Positions 24,801-34,079 of a DNA stretch of 64,000 bases are shown here, one piece after another. Positions within the stretch are counted from its first letter, which is position 1; each line of letters begins with the position of its first letter. The DNA comes from Papaver somniferum (taxonomy: Eukaryota; Streptophyta; Magnoliopsida; Ranunculales; Papaveraceae), in NCBI RefSeq assembly GCF_003573695.1, contig NC_039363.1, positions 129,129,302 through 129,193,301 of the forward strand, read 5' to 3'. The translations under genes and the position numbers were made by a program. The notes under the pieces are model-generated. The model did not search any database, was not told the DNA's origin, and was given only the letters and a program-made list of their open reading frames with translations.

Positions 24801-26193
24801 GAACATACTTCAGCTTGGCATCACTCACCTCATTCAAAAGACGAATTTCACCACGGGGAGCAGCAATATTACGAAGACTAACACTCCACGGCTTACGGTT
24901 TATGCTGTTGACATAATCCCCAAAACAACTGTTAAAGTTCTGAGGAGTGTACCACTCTCTCTCAGCAGGATTTGGAACATAGCAGGTCATCATAGTCTCT
25001 CCCTTGCTCCGCAGATAACATTCCTTCAGTGAACGAAGATAATTCCCAGATAGTTGTGACACGGAACGATTATGAGTGTTCGTGGAAGAGCCTTCGCGAC
25101 TATCCAACATGTCATAATAAAAGGAGTCACCCGACTTATATAAGGGCAACATAATACCCACCTTGAAGGCTCCAACCGTAGTCAACAGATGAAACTCGTC
25201 AAACTGGTAATTAGCAAGGAGCTCGTAGGTGATATCATCGTCAGGAGCATAGAAGCGAACCTCAAAAGCTTGGAGTTCATGTTTTTCCTTGAACATCTCA
25301 AGATCAATATGCTTGAAAGTGACCTTCTTCTTACCAACTGAAATGTTGCGTATCACGGGGACAATTTCTTCTTCGTCTACGGAATCAGAAGTAGGACCCA
25401 ATTCCGAAGCTTTCCTTTTAGAAGGAAGATTTGTAGACGGATCAGCTCTCGACATAGTACTCTTGGAGTACTTCCCTTTGAAAGAAACCGTGGGAGGAGG
25501 CGGCAAAGATTTCTGCGGAGGCACTGAAGGAGGAGCCATTGAACGAAGGGGCGGAGCATCCACTATTTCAGTACGAGGAGGAGGAGCCCGCGTACTCCTA
25601 GAGTCATCACGAGGAGGAGCCTGCGTACTCCTAGAATCTTCACGAGGACGAGAAGGGGCGCGGTTAACTGCATACCTAGACCCAGAAGGACCCTTCGGCA
25701 TATCCACTTTCTTAGAAGGCATAATCTTCGCACCAGAGGAAGATGAAACCCTATGACCCCGAGGATCCGATTGCGAAGACTTGTAAGGACCTTCCCCAAG
25801 TGGAGATCTGTCAGGATCTCTACGCGGAGGGGATCTTGGCGGACTAGACGGCGGAGTTTGGTAAGGAGCCCGCGGACGATCAGACATATCTAGAAGGGAA
25901 CACAAAAAAAGTTTAGAGAAGAATACGAGGAGATCACTAAAGATCAAAAAACTCATAATTAATGGTTCATCCGGATAAACATGAAAAGCCCTAAGAAACT
26001 AAAAAATACTCCATCCGACTCCAGGGATAATACTCATATACAGACTGACAGACGCTGTAACAAAGAACATGGCAAGCATATATGCTTCGACATGTATGAT
26101 CTTCATCGCAAAACCAAGAACACAGCAGCAGGAGACAAACGTATAGATACACTGATAAATCAATGTTGAACAACTGATGAAAAATCCCATACC
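21824..26193 (-). CDS. Spliced antisense gene of the Tat retrotransposon, predicted 1231 aa
   Basis: Five coding exons on the minus strand join with GT-AG introns and consistent phases: 25889-24481 (ATG 25885-25887), 24364-23420, 23324-23078, 22992-22303 and 22230-21824 (TAG 21824-21826). Introns are 116, 95, 85 and 72 nt. A further 5'UTR exon probably ends at 26193 (CAG|GTATGG) and joins at 25889 (TTCCCTTCTAG). The product has a Pro/Arg/Ser-rich N-terminus (residues 1 to ~170) and a globular region (~187-440, with FDEFHLLTTVGAFKVGIMLP and GPWAYRWIPGPRGW). Next come an acidic linker with a ten-residue repeat (EEEVAAGGDG type, ~510-560), a long coiled coil (~785-1190) and a basic Pro/Ser tail. 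The globular part recalls the 'putative gypsy type transposon' family (PF04195) encoded antisense in Tat elements; that match is from memory. It is fully open, unlike the broken sense gag-pol. Function is unknown. Confidence 0.72.
24055..24195 (-). repeat. In-gene 30-bp minisatellite (acidic decapeptide repeat)
   Basis: About four tandem 30-bp units inside the second coding exon encode variants of EEEVAAGGDG. All keep frame. The unit number is a likely point of copy-to-copy variation. Confidence 0.8.
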
Positions 26194-26431
26194 TGTATAG
26201 AAGAGGACGACAAGCACCAACCGCAGTCGAAGAAAGGAGGATCGGAGATATCGACAGATACAGGGGCAGCAACAATCAAGAACGAAAGAAGCAGAAGAAA
26301 GAAACAGAAAATTGAATGCTATATTCCTCACAAGAACGACGATAGTAAATGGTTAAAGAACAAGAATAAGAAAACAAGAAGAGAATGAACACTGACAAGA
26401 AGAGGATAAAAGTTTTTTTCACATTCTCTTT

Positions 26432-26485
26432 CCTATTTATGAAGCTAGAGAAGACAATAACTGCTCCTCGTACCAAGGAGCAGTT
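26432..26485 (-). promoter_or_regulatory. Candidate promoter of the antisense gene
   Basis: On the minus strand CATAAATAGGA (26442-26432) resembles a TATA box. Just upstream, 26459-26485 is a perfect inverted repeat: AACTGCTCCT, 7-bp spacer, AGGAGCAGTT. A start near 26400 would give a ~210-nt 5'UTR exon ending at the strong donor CAG|GTATGG (26193/26192). The site lies inside the element, about 100-150 bp from the 3' LTR, so the antisense gene would not depend on LTR transcription. No transcript evidence is available here. Confidence 0.4.
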
Positions 26486-26561
26486 ACGGGAGAAGTTAAT
26501 GCAAAGTGGGAAACGTGTAGGACTACCTTTCTTCTTCAAAATTGCAAAATATGCCCAAGTT

Positions 26562-26579
26562 AGAAGAAGATGGGCAAAT
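26562..26579 (+). other. Polypurine tract of the Tat element
   Basis: Purine-rich TTAGAAGAAGATGGGCAAAT abuts the 3' LTR start at 26580, the expected place for plus-strand priming. Confidence 0.6.
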
Positions 26580-27547
26580 TGTATGTACACCTTTCATCAT
26601 CCTCCACATGTACAGAAAGAGACACGTGGAAGGCATGCGAAGCGAGACATCAAAACATGATAGCAAGCATCTCATCAGAAGATACCATCAGTCAGCAGAT
26701 CTGACGGTCAGGGACAGAGGACCACAGAGGTATGATGGCTCAGAGGAGCACCAGATAATACCCCTTGGGTATTAACACACCCAATCCCGAGGAAGATCCC
26801 AGATCAACGGCTGAGAGGAAGTTTGACTGACACAGATGTGACCAGACAAAGAGACACTTGTCTGACACGAGCAGACATCCATCTACCCGCATTAAATACC
26901 AAAGAGATATACACGTGTCGATCAGCTCGTGGAAGAAGCGAGGATAACCCTTCGTATTCAAGCTCAGGCCTCGGCATACGCCGAAGACCTCTGCGTAATA
27001 GGCACAAAGCACAAGAAGATAAGATTACAACGGCACCTCACAGATGGGACCCATGTTCCTTCCCTATAAATACCCCTCTCCACTAAGAGAGAGGGGGCAG
27101 ACCATTTTGTAGAGCAATTAGAGGAGAGCATAGGAGAGAAAAATAGAAAGAGTAAGTAATCCCCCTACTTCCGCAGACCTATGTATACTTTAAAGTCATT
27201 CGACTATCTTTGTAACCATTCAGTACATAGTGAAACACCAAACCCCATGGATGTAGGCCTTAGTGCCGAACCACGTAAATCTGTCTCATTTACATTTCAG
27301 CACCTTACATTCAGCGTTAAATTTCATATGCTTTATATTTATACTTGATTCTTGATTTATTTCTTTATACGAACATTATTTATGATAATATTCGACTAGA
27401 CAATGACAAGCCCGAAGACTTCGAGTCGATGAATCGATATAATCATCCCGTTACGCATACGATGTACGATTCTAAAATTAGGATGTATGCGAATATTGTT
27501 TGTGAACACGTGGACACGTGGATGGCTTCGTGATTTATGTGTTCACA
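26580..27547 (+). repeat. 3' LTR of the Tat element
   Basis: This 968-bp copy starts TGTATGTACACC and ends TGTGTTCACA. It has the same length as the 5' LTR, with about 17 substitutions and no indel seen by eye. Its own TATAAATA is at 27065-27072 and points toward psbO, 1.1 kb downstream, so read-through into the psbO promoter region is conceivable. Confidence 0.93.
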
Positions 27548-27552
27548 GAGAA
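27548..27552. other. 5-bp target-site duplication (GAGAA), right copy
   Basis: Exact match of 13546-13550, directly after the 3' LTR. Confidence 0.9.
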
Positions 27553-27970
27553 AGAAATACTAGAATTTCTCCTCGACACATTCTCATGGGATGGAAGCCA
27601 TATCATCTTTTCTAGTAAATATTACCCTTGCATTGGAGATAACATTTTGGAAGAAAAAAAAAATAAATTCTAAGCGGCATGTTTTTCAAAGATACTCTTA
27701 GATTATCTTGAAAAATTTGATTCCTGCTGAATGAAGCTAGATATGGGTCTAATTCTATTCTGCAATAATTTGAGATAATTAGCTAATCATAGTAACAGTC
27801 ATCAAATTTAGTTGGCGTGCATAACTGTTTCATATTGGCTAAGGTACTGTTTCAGGGAGGCCAAGGTGTTGTGAGTGCCCAACGAAGACTACCAAGTGTA
27901 GCAGCAGCTAACAAGGTTTTCATTATCCTCAGAGAACGGTACAATTGGATAACAAATGCCAAGGAGGTCC
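27553..27970. other. Upstream flank of psbO
   Basis: No gene seen. It is AT-rich, with an A-run near 27650. It may hold distal psbO promoter sequence. Confidence 0.4.
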
Positions 27971-27978
27971 AAGAAAGA

Positions 27979-28053
27979 CACGTGGCATACACGATCCTGG
28001 TTGCATGACCTGATACCACCCACATCAGAATCCTCTTATCCAATCTCTTATCC
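27979..28053 (+). promoter_or_regulatory. Light-type promoter elements of psbO (G-box, I-boxes, CCAAT)
   Basis: A G-box CACGTGGC lies at 27979-27986. Two CTTATCC words (reverse of the GATAA I-box core) at 28035-28041 and 28047-28053 flank a CCAAT at 28040-28044. G-box plus I-box clusters are typical of light-regulated photosynthesis genes. No clear TATA box is seen; the start may lie in the TCTCTCTC region near 28100, as in several TATA-less photosystem genes. Confidence 0.55.
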
Positions 28054-28190
28054 TTGGAGATCTAAAATCAAGTCCACCAAATAATAATACTACAACTACA
28101 TCTCTCTCAAACATTAGCTTCTTAATTATTTGCAACCGAAGTTTGCAGTCTGCAAAACACGGGGAAACACTAAACCAACAAGGCAGAAAC

Positions 28191-29285
28191 ATGGCTGCAT
28201 CTCTTCAAGCTGCCGCTACCTTGATGCCGACTAAGCTCGGTGTCTCTTCTCGTAGTCTTAGATCCTCTCAGTGCGTTAGCAAGTCATTCGGGATCGAACA
28301 ATCCTCAGCTAGATTAACTTGCTCTCTCCAAACTGATCTTAAAGATCTAGCTTTGAAGTGTGTCGAAACCACCAAGATTGCTGGTTTTGCCCTTGCCACT
28401 TCTGCTCTTGTCGTGTCGGTAAGCTTTTAATGATCATTTCAAAAGTTAATTGTATTCCTTTCCATGTCAGAAATATACAACTAACATAACTGTAACTCAA
28501 CTTATTAATGTTGTATGGTTTAACAGGGAGCTAGCGCTGAGGGTGTCCCCAAAAGGCTAACTTTCGATGAAATCCAGAGCAAGACCTACATGGAAGTCAA
28601 AGGATCAGGAACAGCAAATCAATGCCCAACCATTGAAGGTGGTGCTGGTTCATTCAGCTTCAAAGCAGGCAAATACACCATGAAGAAGTTGTGCTTGGAA
28701 CCAACTTCATTCACTGTCAAAGCCGAAGGTGTTAGCAAGAACTCAGCACCTGATTTCCAAAAGACTAAACTCATGACCCGTCTAACCTACACCCTAGACG
28801 AAATCGAGGGTCCTTTCGAGGTCTCATCAGACGGAACTGTTAAGTTTGAGGAGAAAGACGGTATTGATTACGCTGCTGTAACTGTCCAGCTCCCAGGAGG
28901 TGAACGTGTACCTTTCCTATTCACTGTTAAACAACTTGTAGCTTCTGGTAAGCCAGAAAGTTTTGGAGGACCTTTCTTGGTTCCATCTTACAGAGGTTCT
29001 TCATTCTTGGACCCAAAGGGTAGAGGTGGATCCACTGGTTACGACAACGCTGTTGCTTTGCCAGCCGGTGGAAGAGGAGATGAGGAAGAACTCCAGAAGG
29101 AGAATGTTAAGAACACAGCTGCTTTGTCTGGAAACATTACTTTGAGTGTTACTGATAGTAAACCAGACAGTGGTGAGTTGATTGGAGTGTTTGAGAGTAT
29201 CCAGCCTTCTGATACTGATTTAGGTGCTAAAGTTCCCAAGGATGTGAAAATCCAAGGAGTTTGGTATGCTCAATTGGAACAATAA
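28191..29285 (+). CDS. psbO: Oxygen-evolving enhancer protein 1 (PsbO, 33-kDa Mn-stabilising protein)
   Basis: PsbO is a lumenal extrinsic subunit of photosystem II that stabilises the Mn4CaO5 water-oxidising cluster. Exon 1 is 28191-28418 (76 codons) and ends at donor TCG|GTAAGC. Exon 2 is 28527-29285, after TTTAACAG, and ends in TAA. The 328-aa precursor has a bipartite transit peptide: a Ser/Thr-rich stromal part ([16 protein letters not shown]...) and a hydrophobic lumen-targeting part ([14 protein letters not shown]) ending GASA. The mature protein starts [20 protein letters not shown] at residue 81, giving 248 aa, the normal size. The conserved disulfide Cys pair is at residues 109 and 132. 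The start at 28191 is chosen over any upstream frame because it gives the canonical transit peptide. There are no disablements. The intron is 108 nt. Confidence 0.97.
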
Positions 29286-30122
29286 ACTTGATTAATATCT
29301 AAGTTTTTTTTCTTCGGTATGATATTGCGCATTGCAGTTTTCGATTACAATGTGGGTTTGGGTTAGATTGAATATTATTAATTATCGCTCATTTACGTAC
29401 ATGAATCATGTTGCTTGAATCGACAATATCAAGGCAGTGGCGAATGTCGATCAGGGTTAATGACTCTTGTGTGATGAGAATCATTAGAGATTATATTGTT
29501 TATGGTGTTGCCTGTTGGATGTAAATTCTCCAGATTTGATGTAATTTATTGGGATAAGAACCTGTCGTTAGTAGTATATACTAAGTTCTTTCGGACCAGA
29601 ACCATGTCTATTTTCTCTTCTGTCTGTCAAAAGATTTATAGTAGTTCAGCATTTCATTATGTTTTAGAACCTGTCCCAAAACCTTTACACATGACGAACG
29701 ACGGCCCCAAAGTATAGTGTCTCAACCTCGAGTGTTATTGTTTTTGATCGGAATCTTAATCTCAAATACTAGTTAAATTCATTTTCAGTTTGTATGTGTG
29801 GTGTGTATACAAGGGAATTCTAAGTCATCACAAAGTCCAGCATTTGCTTATTAATATTGGTGTAACTAATTCTGGATACATTTCTCAGCTTGTTTCCTGA
29901 CAATTTTGGAAGAACCCTCTAAGGGCAATTTCCATGAGCATCCACAAGTTTGTCAAATTGCATAGCCTGGTGAATGGAAAAAAGTACTCGTCCACTATGA
30001 AAACAAGCACTAAGCGGCTGAATTTCTACCGAACCGACGAGTCTAAGCCACCAGCACATTAGACTTTTCTGTCAGTGGTTTAGAGTTTACCGCTCGGTAT
30101 GGACTCGTCCGTCTGACAACTC
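29286..30122. other. psbO 3' flank and unassigned repeat
   Basis: The psbO 3'UTR probably covers the first ~150-250 bp. The 29496-29717 frame shows no domain. At about 29985-30115 a short repeat with AAGCGGCTGAATTT and TTTACCGCTCGGTAT contains inverted words (CTAAGCCAC / GTGGTTTAG). Related words recur at 46375-46520. Confidence 0.45.
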
Positions 30123-31907
30123 GATGTCTGGGAAAGTATGCGTACCCGTACACATACAGGCGGAGAGTTCACTTCCGTGAAAATCTGCTGGAGTTTGGAA
30201 TGTGCTGAAGTATGCGCACCCGTATGCGTACCGGCGTAACCAAACTCAAGTACGGCTACTCAGGTATGCGTACCCGTTTGCGTACTTGAGTGGGTTACTT
30301 TCTAAAATCGGTTGTGTACATGAACATAAACATTTATATAATAAGGAATGCAATCTTGCAAACCGTGTATAATGTTCATGAATTGATTGAGTGAATCAAA
30401 CCGATTTTGTTTCGATTGTGTTCTTGTATACTTCTATGAGAATTCAGCAATTGAACAACTCTTTAACTAGCTTCATTTGAGTCATTTGAACTAGTTATGG
30501 ATAAGATGAATATGGTTGATATGAGAGTTATCGTACGACTAACTTCGGTTGACCATGGTTGAGCCAACATGGGTGTACACGTTTGGGTACGGTTACATAA
30601 ACCTAAATGAGGGTACATTTCATTTGTGTGTAACAATCCAAGTTCGATCTAACGGTTGAAAGATATTAGCTTGGTTGAATCAGGTTTTTCATCTAACGGT
30701 GAATATTGAATGCTTTGCCACCAAGGTAACTTGGATTTCAAATCATGATTTGAAAACTATATAAAGGAGAACTCTAGCAACTGGGAAACCTAATCCCCAC
30801 ACTTCTGTGTGTTACTAGTTGCATAAGCTAGAGTTGATTCTCCTTTAACCTTAGGTTTTCCTAAACCTTGTTGGCTAACGACTTGTAAGACTTCATTGGG
30901 ATTGAGAAACCAGACCCAACTATTTCTCTTGTAGTTGCGTGTTCTGATCTTGCCCGATTCTATCGTTTGAGTGCTATCTTCTCTAATATTTGCTCGAGAT
31001 TAATTTCTCCGATAGGCAAGATAAAACGTGATCACAAACATCTTGGTATCATCATTTGTGATTCCGAAATATCTATTTTTTCCATCATACGATTTATATT
31101 ATTGTGAGGTGATTGATAATACTGATCTGTTCTCCGGGAATATAAGTATGGTTTATCAATTGGTTCCTGTTCACCTTAATTTATCAAAAGACGGAACAAA
31201 AACTCATGGGTATTTCTGTGGGAGACAGATTTATTCAATCCTATAGACTTTTCTGTGTGAGACAGATTTGTTTATCAAGTCTTCAACTTTGGGTCATAGC
31301 AACTCTTGATTGTGAGTGAGATCAACTAAGGGAATTAAGTGCTTAGTATCCTGCTGGGATCAGAGACGTAAGGAGCGCAACTGTACCTTGAATCAGTGTG
31401 ATATTGATTAGGGTTCAACTACAGTCCAGTCCGAAGTTTATTGGTAGTAGGCTAGTGTCTGCAGCGGCTTAATACAGTGTGGTGTTCAAACTGGACTAAT
31501 TCCCGGGGGTTTTCTGCATTTGCGGTTTCCTCGTTAACAAAATTCTGGTGTCTGTGTTATTTCTTTTCCGCATTATATTTTGTTATATAATTGAAATATC
31601 ATAGGTTTTGCGTTGTATCGATCAATTAGGAAATCCAACCTTTGGTTGTTGATTGAGATTGATTGATCCTTGAACATTGGTCTTTGGTACCGTTCAAGTT
31701 TACTTCTCTTATATTCAATCGGGCTCGCATATTTCTATTTGATGATTGCAGATTGAATTAAGAGTTAGAGATATTAAACTCTTTGATATACTTTTATCTA
31801 GATTGAGTCTGACTGTCTAGTTGATCCTCTAGAAAGTATATTGGAGTAAGTCCTCTTAGATTGCCAAACGAATTGTTGGGTTTGGTTGTTAGACCCCCTC
31901 ATTTTCA
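30123..31907 (+). repeat. 5'-truncated 5' LTR of element A
   Basis: It is collinear with 36213-37999 from GATGTCTGGGAAAGTATGCG onward and has TATATAAA at 30758-30765. To the left of 30123 no LTR sequence is found, so a deletion has removed the U3 start. Confidence 0.85.
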
Positions 31908-31909
31908 AT

Positions 31910-31921
31910 TGGTACCAGAGC
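31910..31921 (+). other. Primer-binding site of element A
   Basis: TGGTACCAGAGC lies two bases after the LTR end. It is one base off the TGGTATCAGAGC found in element B and complementary to initiator-Met tRNA. Confidence 0.75.
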
Positions 31922-31971
31922 AGGCAAACACGTTAAATACCTTATAAGTCTGTGTTTATAGTGATCTGAGG

Positions 31972-33222
31972 ATGGACGATATTGTCTCTGATAAATGTAT
32001 TGCCAGAAATGATTTTTTTCCCATAAAGTCTATTAATGAGAAATATTTGTCAATTTCGGATATAGAAGAACCTTGTGTTCCAAGGAAACAGACATACATT
32101 GACAAGTGTTACCCTGACTACCTTACTGACGAGTCTGACTCTGAAGTTGAAAGGAATACATCCAAAGAGAGTGCAGTGATTCTGAAACTTGTTAGAATCC
32201 AGGCTGATAATGTCAATCAGTTGAAACACAAAGTCATTATCCTTGTTGGTATGGTAAATGAGCGTGACTCTCTTCTAAAAATCCTTTGTGAGGAAAACAC
32301 CTTTATATGTCTTTCACAGAACCCTAATGAGGAAAAACTCATAGAGGATGATTTCGAAACTGAACTTCTTTTGAGTAAACTCTCTATTCAAGAATGTTCC
32401 AAAGAGTCTGATATACCAACTGCTTTTGACATAACTGGAAAAATTTCTGGTTCAGAAGCAAAATCAAAATCCCTTCCTGTTGAGAAACATGTGCCTGTGA
32501 GTTCCTCTAATCAAGGAATGTCCATACCACATGGAAGGAAGAAACCTCCCAACGATGGTGTTGAGTTTGTTCTGTCTAGTCAATCAGGTGATCAAAAGAT
32601 GTGTCTCTTTTGTAATTCAAAAGGTCATGTTGAACAAAGGAAGAAATCTAGTTTCAATGAAAAATCGGTTATTCGTCTTCAACACACCTTAGATTTAATT
32701 CTCAAAGGTGTAACTGACATTCGTATGTCTAAACCAATTGGTTTCAGTACTCACCATGTGTATCCTACTAGGGAAGTCAGTTCGAGATGTTCTTCAATTG
32801 TTCAAAAACTTAACAAACTCCCCAACACCTTTTGTTCGAGAAGTGCTCAAGGATCTTCCTCGATTAAAAAAGGAGAGTATGTTGTTCTCTGTGTGGAAAA
32901 GGTACCAAAAGAAGGAAGCAAAAATGGCGAACTGAAAGACGATCTAAAAATGATAATTGAAGGATATAATGAGATTATTAACAGGTTGTTAAATCGCCCT
33001 AGTCAAAATACTTCAAGTAAGAATAAAAACTATGCATCGTATTTTGATGTAACAAATTTTATGATAACTTTTCACATCATAACGGTTTTTCCTCAAAGAT
33101 CAGGAGAAAGAGATTTAACCGTAAACAACGGTCGTTTTATGAGCTCAAGGCTCATGCTTGTGATAATTAATCACAAGGTTGAAATATCACTCACAAGCAA
33201 AAACAAAAACCTGTTTGAGTGA
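31972..33222 (+). CDS. gag-like protein of element A
   Basis: A 416-aa frame starts 50 bp after the primer-binding site. The N-terminal half is acidic, with a helical Leu/Val-rich stretch (about residues 60-115). At about residue 211 a zinc-knuckle-like sequence CLFCNSKGHVEQR keeps C, C and H but lacks the final Cys. The region after it (SFNEKSVIRLQHTLDLILKG) is not recognised. Position and knuckle remnant suggest a degenerate Ty1/copia-type Gag. No protease or polymerase motif follows. The last ~60 residues may be frameshifted tail. Confidence 0.5.
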   Translation: MDDIVSDKCIARNDFFPIKSINEKYLSISDIEEPCVPRKQTYIDKCYPDYLTDESDSEVERNTSKESAVILKLVRIQADNVNQLKHKVIILVGMVNERDSLLKILCEENTFICLSQNPNEEKLIEDDFETELLLSKLSIQECSKESDIPTAFDITGKISGSEAKSKSLPVEKHVPVSSSNQGMSIPHGRKKPPNDGVEFVLSSQSGDQKMCLFCNSKGHVEQRKKSSFNEKSVIRLQHTLDLILKGVTDIRMSKPIGFSTHHVYPTREVSSRCSSIVQKLNKLPNTFCSRSAQGSSSIKKGEYVVLCVEKVPKEGSKNGELKDDLKMIIEGYNEIINRLLNRPSQNTSSKNKNYASYFDVTNFMITFHIITVFPQRSGERDLTVNNGRFMSSRLMLVIINHKVEISLTSKNKNLFE

Positions 33223-33683
33223 GATATAGTCAGGTATACTTGATGGCAAAGTTTTTTCTGACTCTCTAGCTATTTTCTTATCGCTCTTAGCTGGATTATC
33301 AATCACAAACATTTTTGCATAAGTATTTGTGTTTGTATTGTCAAGCTTTTGATTTCTTAATTTCTTTTTGAAATTTTGTGTATCAAAAACTGCTACTCTT
33401 ATGCTCTAAATTTTCTTTCATATAAGTATACAAAATTTATTGAGCTAAGACCTGTGAGACTTTTCACATAGGCAAATACTCTTTGTTGAAAAGTCTTTTT
33501 AATTGAGTCTTTCTTTTCTTGAGTTGTTTATGGATAACGGGCCAAGTTTATGTTCGTACGGGTATCCTTGTTACATGTTACAGACCGACTTTAGAAACCC
33601 TAATCTCCTGGTTCATGTTAAACCTTTTAAATATCAAACCCTATTTAAGAAGTACGCATACTCAGGTTGTGTTTTCGTCAAGA

Positions 33684-34079
33684 ATGGCTTCTCCGTCGAG
33701 AACTTGTAATTTTATAAGAGGATTTCTTGATAAGGGTTTTTGTCTCGAAGAGAAGGAAGAAAATTCTCTAGTGGAAGTTGATGACACATCTTCTCAATCT
33801 CCTAATAACTTCTCAGATTTTGAGGATGATGAAGAGATTTCTAATGAAGTTGTTCGAAACTTTATCGATCAGCTTAATGATGCAAAGAAGTTACTAGTTA
33901 ACACTCTCAAAGATCTTGATGTATTAAGAACCGAGTTGATAAATGTCAACTCTGAAATTGCTCTTATGAGGACACGACTTAAGGATCGCCACAATGCCGT
34001 GTCTGAAGATGCTGTCAACATTGTCCGTCAAAAAATTGAAGGTCTAGGTACCAGTGAAGCTTCCATGCCTGAACTCTGA
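33684..34079 (+). CDS. Small acidic coiled-coil protein of element A
   Basis: A 131-aa frame from ATG 33684 (inside a longer open frame from 33519) has an acidic stretch (FSDFEDDEEIS) followed by a heptad-like helix (FIDQLNDAKKLLVNTLKDL...NVNSEIALMRTRL). It lies in the envelope-like position between gag and the 3' LTR. Function unknown. Element B has a different protein in the same place, but both are followed by homologous non-coding sequence starting AGGAAACTTCTTATGA. Confidence 0.45.
   Translation: MASPSRTCNFIRGFLDKGFCLEEKEENSLVEVDDTSSQSPNNFSDFEDDEEISNEVVRNFIDQLNDAKKLLVNTLKDLDVLRTELINVNSEIALMRTRLKDRHNAVSEDAVNIVRQKIEGLGTSEASMPEL

Larger units (their letters stand above)
13551..27547 (+). 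mobile_element. Complete Ty3/gypsy retrotransposon, Tat lineage, with antisense gene
   Basis: The element is 13,997 bp long with two 968-bp LTRs, GAGAA duplications, a primer-binding site, gag, protease, reverse transcriptase, RNase H, a second (ancestral) RNase H and integrase in gypsy order. A spliced gene on the opposite strand lies between integrase and the 3' LTR. Integrase downstream of reverse transcriptase makes it Ty3/gypsy; the additional RNase H and an antisense gene are marks of the Tat lineage. By eye the LTRs differ at about 17 of 968 positions (~98.2% identity), so insertion is geologically recent. Even so, the sense coding region carries several stops and frameshifts, so the copy is not autonomous for gag-pol. 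Confidence 0.92.

Noticed and set aside
28143..28190. Upstream extension of the psbO frame
   Set aside because: It has no better start codon. The ATG at 28191 gives the canonical transit peptide.
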